Shown: positions 26,447 through 34,769 of the stretch, piece after piece
Position numbering within the stretch: position 1 is the first letter of the stretch
How the letters are laid out: every line of letters starts with the position of its first letter
Origin: Oscillospiraceae bacterium
GTDB lineage: Bacteria > Bacillota > Clostridia > Oscillospirales > CAG-382
DNA length: 64,000 nt
Direction of reading: 5' to 3'
NCBI GenBank assembly: GCA_015064895.1
Contig: SVRI01000001.1
Coordinates: 266,787-330,786, forward strand
Notes under the pieces: generated by a model
Told to the model about the DNA's origin: nothing
Databases searched by the model: none
What the model saw: the letters and a program-made list of their open reading frames with translations, nothing else
Made by a program: the position numbers and the translations under genes

Positions 26447-27727
26447 TTATTTGTTGAAAATAGGTCTGTTATCCTCGCTTATGATTGCTGTTGAGAGCAT
26501 AAGCTTTATTCTGTTTTCCTGATTGATTTTTGTAGCACCCGAATCGTAGTCGATTGCAACGATATTTGCTTCGGGGTACTTTTCTTTTATGGGCTTCATC
26601 ATGCCTTTTCCGGCAATGTGATTTGGCAGACAACCGAAAGGCTGCGTGCATACAATATTCATTGCACCCTCGTGTATAAGCTCGATCATTTCAGCCGTAA
26701 GAAGCCAGCCTTCTCCCATTTTTACACCCATACCGATGATGCCTTCCGTTAACGGCGGTACTTCATGGAATGGCATGGGAGGATTGAAGGAGCCTTCGCT
26801 TTCAATTGCCTTTATAAGATCCATCTGATAGGATTCAAAGAATTTGATGAGGAACTTGTAAAGAAATGATGACTTCTTGTTTCTGCCGTAAAGCTTTCTG
26901 TCAAGAACACCGTTATAGACAACGTACAGGCAGAAATCAAGCAGACCCGGCACTACAACTTCAGCACCCTCCGAAACAAGGAAATCTTCGAGATTGTTGT
27001 TGCCGAGAGGGGAGAATTTAACAAATATTTCGCCAACGATTCCGACTCTTGGTTTGGGTGAGCCGCCCTTGGGAATCTTTGCAAAATCCTCAATTATAAG
27101 TGCATAATTCTTCTTTGCATTGCGTCTTGAAACCTTGCCCTTTGCCATTTCGGCAGTCAGCCTTTCGGTCCACAAATCGGCAAGCGCCTCGGCATCGCCG
27201 CTGTTAAGTTCATAGGGCTTGGTCTGATTTACAAGGTTCATAAGAAGGTCGCCGTAGCAGATGGCGTAAAGGAATCTGTGAAGAATGGCAGGAGTCATCT
27301 TAAAGGCACTTTCTTTTTCAAGTCCCGAAAAGTTGAGGGATATTACGGGTATATATCCGTAGCCTGCTTTTTCGAGCGCCTTACGCAGAAGATGTATGTA
27401 GTTTGAGGCTCTGCAGCCGCCGCCCGTCTGGGTAATCATAAGGGCAACTTTATTTTTGTCATATTTTCCGCTGTTCAGTGCATCAATCATCTGACCGATG
27501 ACAAGCTGAGCAGGGTAGCAGGTGTCATTGTGAACATATTTAAGTCCCTCGGTAATGACATCAGGACCCATGTTTTCAAGAAGCTCTGCCTTGTATCCGT
27601 AGGCTTTCATGATGCCTATCATTATCTTGAAATGACGGGGAAGCATGGTAGGAATAAGGATTGTATAATCCTTTTTCATTTCTTCCGTGAAAATGGGATA
27701 TTTTCTTATATGTTTTTCGTTGGTCAT
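26447..27727 (-). CDS. CoA-dehydratase-activase-associated protein (COG3581/DUF2229 type)
   Basis: 426 residues from ATG 27727 (MTNEKHIRKYP), with AAAGGA seven bases upstream. The family is usually the last part of a fused protein of about 1,400 residues with 2-hydroxyacyl-CoA dehydratase activase domains. Likely metal-cluster cysteines lie in HNDTCYPAQL, TGGGCRASNY and CTQPFGCLPNH. The N-terminal EEMKKDYTILIPTM is the typical junction sequence, so the usual fusion has been split here. Exact reaction unknown; the family is linked to radical dehydratases and related ATP-driven electron transfer. Confidence 0.82.
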   Translation of the reverse strand: MTNEKHIRKYPIFTEEMKKDYTILIPTMLPRHFKIMIGIMKAYGYKAELLENMGPDVITEGLKYVHNDTCYPAQLVIGQMIDALNSGKYDKNKVALMITQTGGGCRASNYIHLLRKALEKAGYGYIPVISLNFSGLEKESAFKMTPAILHRFLYAICYGDLLMNLVNQTKPYELNSGDAEALADLWTERLTAEMAKGKVSRRNAKKNYALIIEDFAKIPKGGSPKPRVGIVGEIFVKFSPLGNNNLEDFLVSEGAEVVVPGLLDFCLYVVYNGVLDRKLYGRNKKSSFLYKFLIKFFESYQMDLIKAIESEGSFNPPMPFHEVPPLTEGIIGMGVKMGEGWLLTAEMIELIHEGAMNIVCTQPFGCLPNHIAGKGMMKPIKEKYPEANIVAIDYDSGATKINQENRIKLMLSTAIISEDNRPIFNK

Positions 27728-27745
27728 ACTATCATCCTTTTGCAA

Positions 27746-27802
27746 GTTAGGAGTTAGGAGTTAGGAGTTAAATGCAAAATGCAAAATGCAAAATGCAAAA
27801 TG
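27746..27802. repeat. Two short tandem repeats in the activase gap
   Basis: About 25 bp of the 9-mer GTTAGGAGT, immediately followed by four copies of the 8-mer AATGCAAA. The same 9-mer recurs at 36560-36681. Confidence 0.9.
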
Positions 27803-27803
27803 A

Positions 27804-27985
27804 GTTTGACCGCCCTCGTTATGGCGGGCAAACGGGGTTATTTAAGCGACACCAAAGGTTTGTTTGTTGCAAACATATGCCGTGAATTTGCTGTCGGGCT
27901 GTCCCGACTGCCGACCAAACGGGGCTATTTAAGCGATAGCCGGGGCTTGTTTTATTGCGAGAATTTACCGTGAATTGCCCGCGGG
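27804..27985 (-). repeat. Dispersed structured intergenic repeat, copy D
   Basis: On the minus strand it begins inside the last codons of the 997-residue gene with hairpin GCGGGG-AAC-CCCCGC. It runs through two related units, each with a GYTATTTAAGCGA-type core when read on the plus strand. It ends with hairpin GTTTGaCCGCC/GGCGGgCAAAC at 27804-27833. A 39-bp stretch (27884-27922) is an exact inverted copy of 59443-59481. Confidence 0.85.
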
Positions 27986-30958
27986 GGTTCCCCGCTCATC
28001 AAGTGCTCCGATAAGGCTTCTGAGTCTTATTTTAACAGCACCCATGTTTGTGATTTCATCAATTTTAATTTGGGTATAGAGCTTGCCGCCGTTTTCCAGA
28101 ATATCGCGTGTTTCGTCTGTTGTTACGGCATCAACACCGCATCCGAAATAGACAAGCTGACAAAGCTCGGCATCGGAATTTTCGCAGACAAATCTTGCGG
28201 CATTGTAAAGTCTTGAGTGGTATGTCCACTGGTTGAGCACTCGTGTTTTCGGTTTTTCCTTTGCCAGCTTCCATACGCTGTCTTCACTTACCACAACAAA
28301 GCCGAGTGACTCACAAAGCTTGTCTATGCTGTGTCCCGTTTCCATGTCGATGTTGTAGGGACGTCCTGCAAGAACAAGGATTCGTTTACCGTGATTTCTT
28401 GCGTACTCTATCGCTTTTCTGCCTTCGTTTTCGATGGCATTCATGTACTTTTCGTGTGCCTCATATCCCGACTTTACGGCTTGCTTTACATCACTCTTTG
28501 TGATGTCGGAATAGTGTTTTGAGAGATAGTCGTAAAGCTCTTTTTCAAGCTCTTTTTTGTCCTCAATGTTGAGGTAAGGATAGAGGAATTTCTTTTCCTT
28601 TAGTGAATCCATATTGCCGTAAAGAAGTTCTGAATAATAGGCAACAACGGGACAGTTGAAGTGATTGTCGGCTGATTTTTCATCGAAATTATATGTAAGG
28701 CAGGGATAGAAAATCGCACCGACATTTTCGCATATCAGCTTTTCTATGTGACCGTGCATAATCTTTGCGGGGTAGCAAGCGGTATCTGACGGTATGCTGT
28801 TTTGACCGAGGGAATATATTTCTCTTGTCGACATGCCCGAAAGTATCACATCAAAACCGAGCTTTGTGAAAATGGCATGCCAGAAGGGTGCAAGCTCGTA
28901 CATACCGAGCGCAAGCGGGAAGCCAATGCTTCTTGTTGCAGAGGGATTTCTTTCAAGTGAAAGTATATAGTTGCGCTTGAACTGGTGAACATTAGGGGCA
29001 TTGCCTCCTGTCTTGGATTCGCCGAGTCCCTTTTCACACTTGTTTCCCGAAATGAATTTTCTTCCGTCGGAGAAGGTGTTTACGGTCAGCGAGCAGTTAT
29101 TTGTACAGCCTCTGCAGGTGGCGGATTTTGCCGTGTGCGAGAAGGCGGAAAGCTGTGCCGAAGTTATGGTGGTGGTAGAACCCGAGATGTTGTCTTTTGC
29201 ATAAAGTGCCGCACCGAATGCACCCATAAGACCTGCTATTGACGGGCGTATGACATCGTGACCTATTTCCTTTTCAAAGGCACGAAGCACGGCATCGTTG
29301 TAGAACGTACCGCCTTGAACCACTATGCTTTTGCCAAGCTCTTCGGCTGAATTTGCACGGATTACCTTGTATATGGCATTCTTGACAACACTTACCGAAA
29401 GACCTGCCGAAATGTCGGCAATCTCGGCTCCGTCCTTTTGTGCCTGCTTTACAGAGGAGTTCATGAATACGGTGCAGCGTGTTCCGAGCTGAACCGGCTT
29501 TTTTGCAAATAATGCCATCTTGGAAAAATCGGATATAGAATAGCCGAGGCTTTTTGCGAATGTTTCAAGGAATGAGCCGCAGCCCGACGAACATGCTTCA
29601 TTGAGCATGATTGAATCTATGGAATTGTTGCGTACCTTGAAGCACTTGATGTCCTGACCGCCGATATCGAGTATGAAGTCGACATCGGGTCGGAAATGCT
29701 TTGCGGCACCAAAGTGTGCCATGGTTTCAACAATGCCGAAATCTATGCCGAAGGCGTTCTTTATAAGCTCTTCACCGTAGCCTGTGACGCCCGATGCACA
29801 TATTTTGATTCTGTCACCGCAGACGGAATATATCTTTTCAAGCTGAGCTCTTACAATTTCAACAGGCTCACCCTTATTGGAATCGTAAAATGAGTAAAGA
29901 ATATTGCACTCATCATCAACCAATACAAGCTTTGTGGTAGTACTTCCGCAGTCAATGCCGAGATATGCATTACCCGAATAGGAGGAAATGTCCTTTTGTT
30001 CGACCGATGCTGACTTGTGTCTGTCCGAAAAAGCGATGTATTCGTCTTTTGTATTAAAAAGCGGTTCAAGTGTCTGTATCGTGCTTGTTGCACTTTGTGC
30101 TTTTTCAATACGTGAGCAAAGCTCCTCATATGTAAAGCTTACATCCTGCTTTGAGGCATAAATTGCTGCACCGAGAGCAACCGAAACCTTTGCATATGTC
30201 GGGAAAAACGTGTTTTCCTTTGAAAGCCCGAGAGTTTCGACAAAGCGTCTTTTAAGGCCTTCGTTAAAGCTTATGGGCCCGCCGAGGAACATGACTTTGC
30301 CCTCGATTTTTCTGCCCTGTGCAAGACCGGCTATGGTTTGGTTTACAACGGACTGGTAAATACTTGCGGCAATGTCCTCTTTTCTTGCACCCTGATTAAG
30401 CAGAGGCTGAATGTCGGTTTTTGCAAAAACGCCGCAACGGGATGCTATGGGGTATATTTTGTGACAGTCCAGAGAAAGCTCGTCGAGTTCGTCGGGAGTG
30501 ACGTTGAGAAGGGTAGCCATCTGGTCAATAAATGCACCCGTACCGCCGGCACAAGTACCGTTCATTCTCTGGTCAATACCACCCTTGAAGAAGATGATTT
30601 TTGCATCCTCACCGCCAAGTTCAATGACGACACTGACATCCGGAGCAATGCTCTTTGCCATTTCTGCGGTAGCAAAAACCTCCTGAACAAAGGGTATGCC
30701 CGTTTCTTCTGCAAGGCCGAGACCGGCAGAACCAGATATTGCAACCTTGACGGTTTTGCTTTCAAGATAAGGTGCTGCTTTTCTTACAAGCTCGAGGGTT
30801 TTTGCTCTTACCATTGAAAAATGACGTTCGTATCTTTCAAAAAGCACCTTGTCACCGTCGGCAATTACTATTTTTGCAGTGGTAGAACCTATATCTATAC
30901 CAATTTTTATATAATTTTCACCATTTTGAGTAATTTGTGCAGTTGTTGGTGTGTTCAT
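27965..30958 (-). CDS. Tandem 2-hydroxyacyl-CoA dehydratase activase-like protein (two ASKHA domains plus DUF2229)
   Basis: 997 residues. First ASKHA ATPase domain at about 17-270 (DIGSTTAKI) with cluster cysteines in NGTCAGGTGAF and RCGVFAKTD. Second at about 330-590 (IDCGSTTTKL, ACSSGCGSFLE, RCTVFMNSS). A Cys-rich link (CRGCTNNCS) near 615 and a DUF2229 region (GFPLALGMYELAPFW, SDTACYPAKIMHGH) complete it. HgdC-type activases use a bridging [4Fe-4S] cluster and ATP to inject an electron into a dehydratase. The last eight residues (GTPAGNSR) are encoded by the repeat element, so the original C-terminus was altered. It is co-oriented with the 426-residue partner. Confidence 0.87.
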   Translation of the reverse strand: MNTPTTAQITQNGENYIKIGIDIGSTTAKIVIADGDKVLFERYERHFSMVRAKTLELVRKAAPYLESKTVKVAISGSAGLGLAEETGIPFVQEVFATAEMAKSIAPDVSVVIELGGEDAKIIFFKGGIDQRMNGTCAGGTGAFIDQMATLLNVTPDELDELSLDCHKIYPIASRCGVFAKTDIQPLLNQGARKEDIAASIYQSVVNQTIAGLAQGRKIEGKVMFLGGPISFNEGLKRRFVETLGLSKENTFFPTYAKVSVALGAAIYASKQDVSFTYEELCSRIEKAQSATSTIQTLEPLFNTKDEYIAFSDRHKSASVEQKDISSYSGNAYLGIDCGSTTTKLVLVDDECNILYSFYDSNKGEPVEIVRAQLEKIYSVCGDRIKICASGVTGYGEELIKNAFGIDFGIVETMAHFGAAKHFRPDVDFILDIGGQDIKCFKVRNNSIDSIMLNEACSSGCGSFLETFAKSLGYSISDFSKMALFAKKPVQLGTRCTVFMNSSVKQAQKDGAEIADISAGLSVSVVKNAIYKVIRANSAEELGKSIVVQGGTFYNDAVLRAFEKEIGHDVIRPSIAGLMGAFGAALYAKDNISGSTTTITSAQLSAFSHTAKSATCRGCTNNCSLTVNTFSDGRKFISGNKCEKGLGESKTGGNAPNVHQFKRNYILSLERNPSATRSIGFPLALGMYELAPFWHAIFTKLGFDVILSGMSTREIYSLGQNSIPSDTACYPAKIMHGHIEKLICENVGAIFYPCLTYNFDEKSADNHFNCPVVAYYSELLYGNMDSLKEKKFLYPYLNIEDKKELEKELYDYLSKHYSDITKSDVKQAVKSGYEAHEKYMNAIENEGRKAIEYARNHGKRILVLAGRPYNIDMETGHSIDKLCESLGFVVVSEDSVWKLAKEKPKTRVLNQWTYHSRLYNAARFVCENSDAELCQLVYFGCGVDAVTTDETRDILENGGKLYTQIKIDEITNMGAVKIRLRSLIGALDERGTPAGNSR

Positions 30959-30986
30959 GCCTTTTCCCCCGTGATATTTCGGAAAA

Positions 30987-31043
30987 AATGTCGTATTTTG
31001 TAATTTTCTTTCCTATTATAATACATTGATTACGACATTTCAA
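30987..31043 (-). promoter_or_regulatory. Promoter with flanking dyad for the activase operon
   Basis: Minus strand TTGAAA (31038-31043), 17 bp, TATAAT (31015-31020). Inverted 9-mers AATGTCGTA (30987-30995) and TACGACATT (31031-31039) flank the -10 box, one overlapping the -35, which is a plausible repressor arrangement. Confidence 0.6.
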
Positions 31044-31083
31044 TATGTATTTTGAAATATCAAGTAAATATTTCATTAATGAG

Positions 31084-31116
31084 AAAAATCAAAACTCCGC
31101 ACCCGAAAGTGCGGAG
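31084..31116 (-). terminator. Terminator of the metal ABC transporter operon
   Basis: Minus-strand stem CTCCGCAC/GTGCGGAG with a six-base loop followed by TTTTGATTTTT, just after the permease stop. Confidence 0.85.
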
Positions 31117-31122
31117 CAATAA

Positions 31123-31944
31123 TCAATTTTTGTTTGTTATAAGACCTGCTATCCAGAATATTATAAAGGCACCGATGTTTGCAATAACTATGCTTGCACC
31201 CGTCGGCATGTTGAACAGCACCGAACCGAATATGCCGAGGATAAAGCATGTTACCGAAACAAAGCATGAGCATATCATGACGCTTTTATAGGTTCTGCAT
31301 ACACGCATTGAGGTAAGTGCGGGAAAAATTACAAGACTTGATATGAGAAGTGCACCCATAAGCCTCATTCCCACAACTATAATTAGTGCCGTCAGAACGG
31401 CTACAAGGGCATTGTATATTTCGGTTTTCACACCCGTTGCCTTTGAAAAAGTCTCGTCAAAGGTTACGGCAAAAATTTTGTTGTAAAAAAGAATAAACAG
31501 TATCAGAACGGGAACCGAAACGGCAATGCTCAGAATTACGTCGCTGTCTGACAAACCGAGAATCGTGCCGAACATGTAGCTGTTGAAATCCTGGTTCATA
31601 CCGCCCGATAAGGACGAAACCGCAACACCTGCGGCAAGAGCACCCGTTGACACTATTGCCACTGCGGCATCACCCTTGATTTTGCTGTTTTCCCCAAGTC
31701 TTAATAGAAGAAATGCAAAGATTACAACCACGGGAATTGCAACCGCAAGAGGTGCAAATCCGAGAGCCGTTGCAATAACCGCAGCACCGAAGCCCACATG
31801 TGAAAGACCGTCACCTATCATGGAATAGCGTTTGAGAACAAGGCTGACACCAAGCAGTGAAGCACAAAGTGAAATGAATATGCCGCCGATTAAAGCTCTT
31901 TGCATAAAGGGTTGTGAAAGTATTATAACCAATGTATCAATCAC
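31123..31944 (-). CDS. znuB: Metal ABC transporter permease (ZnuB-like, ABC-3 family)
   Basis: 273 residues with about eight hydrophobic segments. RYSMIGDGLSHVGFGA near residue 38 is typical of zinc/manganese ABC-3 permeases. The start is GTG at 31944, whose GTGA overlaps the TGA stop of the ATPase gene. AGGTG sits in the end of that gene, so the two are translationally coupled. It forms the membrane channel with the ATPase and binding lipoprotein. Zinc is favoured over manganese because of the His-rich partner protein. Confidence 0.87.
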   Translation of the reverse strand: MIDTLVIILSQPFMQRALIGGIFISLCASLLGVSLVLKRYSMIGDGLSHVGFGAAVIATALGFAPLAVAIPVVVIFAFLLLRLGENSKIKGDAAVAIVSTGALAAGVAVSSLSGGMNQDFNSYMFGTILGLSDSDVILSIAVSVPVLILFILFYNKIFAVTFDETFSKATGVKTEIYNALVAVLTALIIVVGMRLMGALLISSLVIFPALTSMRVCRTYKSVMICSCFVSVTCFILGIFGSVLFNMPTGASIVIANIGAFIIFWIAGLITNKN

Positions 31945-32657
31945 TTGTTTTCACCTCCGAAAAAGTTTATTCCCGTTTCGGAAGAACGGTATTCCTCTGC
32001 TGTGCCGAAGAAGAATCTGTCGCCCTTAAGGTGAAGAATGTGGGTTGAATATTCAAGTGATGCACGTATGTCGTGCGAAACCATAATAATAGTTATTTTA
32101 TGCTCTTTGTTCAGGTGATATAAAAGGCTGTAAAGCTCTTCCGCCGCTTTTGGGTCAAGACCCGTAACGGGTTCGTCAAGCAAAAGAAGGGTGTCTGTTG
32201 CACATAAAGCTCTTGCAAGAAGTGCTCTTTGCTGTTGACCTCCCGAAAGATTGCGGTAGCACTTGTTTTTGAGCTCGGATATTCCGAGCATTGACATGTT
32301 GTCAAGAGCCTTTCTCTTGTCCCGGGCAGAATAGAATCCGAAAAGATTCTTTTTGCCGAGAGTTCCTGACAGTACGACCTCGTAAACGGATGCAGGAAAG
32401 TCCTTTTGGGATACCGTCTGCTGGGGAAGATATCCTATCTGGTTCTGTTTTAAACCTTCGAGAAAATGCAGATGTCCCGATGAGCATTTCTTGAGACCCA
32501 GTAATGCTTTTATAAGTGTCGATTTGCCCGAGCCGTTTTCACCGACAACGCAGAGATAATCACCTTTGTTTACGTTGAAGGTGAGACCCGTTACAACGTC
32601 TGTTCCGTCATAACCGAGACTTACGTTTTTAGCTTCTATAAGTGCCATTTTATTCAC
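31941..32657 (-). CDS. znuC: Metal ABC transporter ATPase (ZnuC-like)
   Basis: 238 residues. Walker A GENGSGKST, signature LSGGQQQR, Walker B LLLLDEP and H-loop VSHD are all present. The GTG at 32657 has AGAAAGG six bases upstream and would overlap the end of the lipoprotein gene by 8 bp. The ATG at 32648 is possible but stands 15 bases from that site. Energises the importer with the permease that overlaps its stop. Confidence 0.88.
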   Translation of the reverse strand: MNKMALIEAKNVSLGYDGTDVVTGLTFNVNKGDYLCVVGENGSGKSTLIKALLGLKKCSSGHLHFLEGLKQNQIGYLPQQTVSQKDFPASVYEVVLSGTLGKKNLFGFYSARDKRKALDNMSMLGISELKNKCYRNLSGGQQQRALLARALCATDTLLLLDEPVTGLDPKAAEELYSLLYHLNKEHKITIIMVSHDIRASLEYSTHILHLKGDRFFFGTAEEYRSSETGINFFGGENK

Positions 32658-33573
32658 ATAAAGCCTTTCTTAAATTAGAAATGTTCTGATTCATAAGGTC
32701 ATAGTAGGTGATGCCGTTTTCAAAATCCTCTTTGGATACATTGTGGCAGGAATGAAGTGTCAGAATTTTTGCATCTGTTCCTTCTATGACATTTTTTGCG
32801 ATTTTCTGATTTGAAAATTCTATGGTAAATACATATGGGATTTTTTCGTTTTTCACTCTTTCCGAAAGCTCCGCCACAACCACGGCACTCGGCTCTGTGC
32901 TTGATGAACAGCCAGGGTACGCGGCATGATATTTCAGCTTGTAATGGGTTGCAAAGTGGGTAAAGGGGAATCTGTCGGCAACTATTATCGAATCACGCTC
33001 GGCATTTGCCAAAACGTCTGAAAACTCCTTGTCCAGCTGTGAAAGCTTTTGTGTGTAAGAGGCAAGATTTTCATTGTATTTGTTGGCATTTTCACTGTCA
33101 GTTTCGCAAAGAACCCTTGTGATTTCTTGGCAAATGGTTTGTGAAAACAAGGGGAGTGTCCATACATGTTCATCGTATTCATGATTGTGGTCATGACCTT
33201 CATGTTCTTCTTCGTTACCGTCGGCAGAGCAGATGTCCATAAAGGAAATGACTTTCATGTCTTCATTATCTGCGGATTCAATGATTTTCTTTGCCCATGT
33301 GTCGCTTTCGCCGCCCGTGTAGATGAAAACATCACAGGTGGAAACAGCAAGAATGTCGGAAGGAGACGGTTCGTATGTATGTACCTCGTTTCCGGGAGAA
33401 ATAAGCATTTTTATTTCAACGTTATCGACGTTTTGTGTTATTTGTCTTGCAAAATCATAGTGCGGAAATGCCGTTACTACTATTGTCAACTTTCCGTCAT
33501 CCTTATTTCCGCCGCAGCCGACAAGAACAAGCATCAGCAGTATGCATGCAAGCATCAAAGCTGTTTTTTTCAT
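32650..33573 (-). CDS. znuA: Zinc-type ABC transporter substrate-binding lipoprotein (ZnuA-like)
   Basis: 307 residues. Signal peptide with lipobox LVGCGG. Metal-binding cluster A-I features include VVTAFPHYDFARQ, NEVHTYEPSPSD and a His/acid-rich loop EEHEGHDHNHEYDEHVW near residue 125, characteristic of zinc-binding ZnuA proteins. A later segment DRFPFTHFATHY supplies further His ligands. First gene of the znuA-znuC-znuB operon, read leftward from the promoter at 33622-33650. Confidence 0.92.
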   Translation of the reverse strand: MKKTALMLACILLMLVLVGCGGNKDDGKLTIVVTAFPHYDFARQITQNVDNVEIKMLISPGNEVHTYEPSPSDILAVSTCDVFIYTGGESDTWAKKIIESADNEDMKVISFMDICSADGNEEEHEGHDHNHEYDEHVWTLPLFSQTICQEITRVLCETDSENANKYNENLASYTQKLSQLDKEFSDVLANAERDSIIVADRFPFTHFATHYKLKYHAAYPGCSSSTEPSAVVVAELSERVKNEKIPYVFTIEFSNQKIAKNVIEGTDAKILTLHSCHNVSKEDFENGITYYDLMNQNISNLRKALCE

Positions 33574-33593
33574 ATACTCACCCCGAAACGAAA

Positions 33594-33650
33594 TTGAAAA
33601 CCGTTTTCATATTGTCATGAAAGTATATCACAGTATACCGTATTTGTCAA
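33594..33650 (-). promoter_or_regulatory. znu operon promoter with palindromic operator
   Basis: Minus strand TTGACA (33645-33650), 17 bp, TATACT (33622-33627). The palindrome TGAAAAC-C-GTTTTCA (about 33595-33609) lies just after the expected transcription start. Position suggests a metal-responsive repressor such as Zur, though the sequence is not the Bacillus Zur box. Confidence 0.65.
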
Positions 33651-33670
33651 GGATGTTTGTGCAAATAAAG

Positions 33671-33699
33671 TTGACACGCAATGGATTATTCTGTATAAT
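33671..33699 (+). promoter_or_regulatory. Perfect consensus promoter of the AraC-family gene
   Basis: TTGACA, 17 bp, TATAAT, divergent from the znu promoter with the two -35 boxes only 20 bp apart. Confidence 0.85.
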
Positions 33700-33752
33700 C
33701 AAGGCGAGATTGAAAAATTTATATAAAAACGGCTATATAGCAGGAGGTAAAA

Positions 33753-34610
33753 ATGTTTTATCCTGTAAAACAGATATCGGTTGACGGTGTATACACTATT
33801 ATTGATTCAAAAAAGAAACCCGACTTTCGCTTTGAGGGCGAAAGCCACCCCTTCTGGGAATTAGTTTACGTCAAGGAGGGAAATGTCGGTATTTCCGCCG
33901 ATGAAAGAATTTACAGCCTTTCGGCAGGGGATGTAATATTTCACAAGCCCATGGAATTTCACAGAATATGGTCAAGCGAAAACTCAAGCCCCGAGATTTA
34001 TGTTCTCACCTTTGAGGCAAGCGGCGAGAGGGTGAACGAGCTTGAAAATCTTTCCATGAAGCTTAATGAGGCGAGTATAATTTTGCTTGAAAAATGCGTG
34101 AATCTCGGAAAAAAAGCGTTTGACTTCAACAGAGGCAGAAGTGTTATAGATGTTATCGACAAAAGGCTTTGTCAGGAATACTGCAACTTTCTTGAGGTAT
34201 TCATGCTGTCGCTGGTTTCAAGAGGCTCATCCGAAAAGCTGCCTATTGAATCCTCCTCCGATTCGAGACTTTTCTCGGACGTGGTGCTGTTTTTGCGTGA
34301 TAACATTGATGAAAAGCTGACTATCGATGTTATTGCCGACAGATTCTTTGTCAGCCGTTCGAGAATAAAGAAGCTCTTTTCCAAATATTCGGGACTTGGC
34401 GTTATCGGATATTTCAACAACATGAAAATACTTGAGGCTCAAAAGCTGTTGCGTGAAGGTCTGACGGTTGCCGAAACTGCCGAAAAACTCGGTTTTTCCA
34501 ATCAGTTTTATTTTTGTACTGTATTCAAGAAGATTACTGCTTTAACCCCTTCTGAATTCAGGCGCAGAGAAATGTTAGAAATTGCAAAAAAGCTATTGAC
34601 AAATAAATAA
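33753..34610 (+). CDS. AraC-family transcriptional regulator
   Basis: 285 residues with AGGAGG before the ATG. The N-terminal cupin-like sensing domain (HPFWELVYVKEGNVGIS, MEFHRIWSS) and two C-terminal helix-turn-helix units (IDVIADRFFVSRSRIKKLF; VAETAEKLGFSNQFYFCTVF) are complete. Probably senses a sugar or other small molecule. Its target is not obvious: it is divergent from znuABC and upstream of the phosphate cotransporter gene. Confidence 0.88.
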   Translation: MFYPVKQISVDGVYTIIDSKKKPDFRFEGESHPFWELVYVKEGNVGISADERIYSLSAGDVIFHKPMEFHRIWSSENSSPEIYVLTFEASGERVNELENLSMKLNEASIILLEKCVNLGKKAFDFNRGRSVIDVIDKRLCQEYCNFLEVFMLSLVSRGSSEKLPIESSSDSRLFSDVVLFLRDNIDEKLTIDVIADRFFVSRSRIKKLFSKYSGLGVIGYFNNMKILEAQKLLREGLTVAETAEKLGFSNQFYFCTVFKKITALTPSEFRRREMLEIAKKLLTNK

Positions 34611-34624
34611 CAATCAACTACAAT
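34596..34624 (+). promoter_or_regulatory. Promoter of the Na/phosphate cotransporter
   Basis: TTGACA, 17 bp, TACAAT, overlapping the end of the AraC gene. It gives a long leader of about 140 nt in which I see no known riboswitch. Confidence 0.7.
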
Positions 34625-34769
34625 CTATACTGGAACAAGTTGGGAATATAATAAATAGGTAGAAACGTGACAGGAAGTACAGATTTGTTGTGTCCTCTAA
34701 CAAATTCCCCCACACCCACACTATAGGATATTCCACACCATTGAACGAAAATTTTAAGGAGAAAGTTTT

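Noticed and set aside
27779-27973. 64-codon ORF in the activase gap
   Set aside because: Made wholly of tandem and structured repeats; internal duplication explains its repeated peptide.
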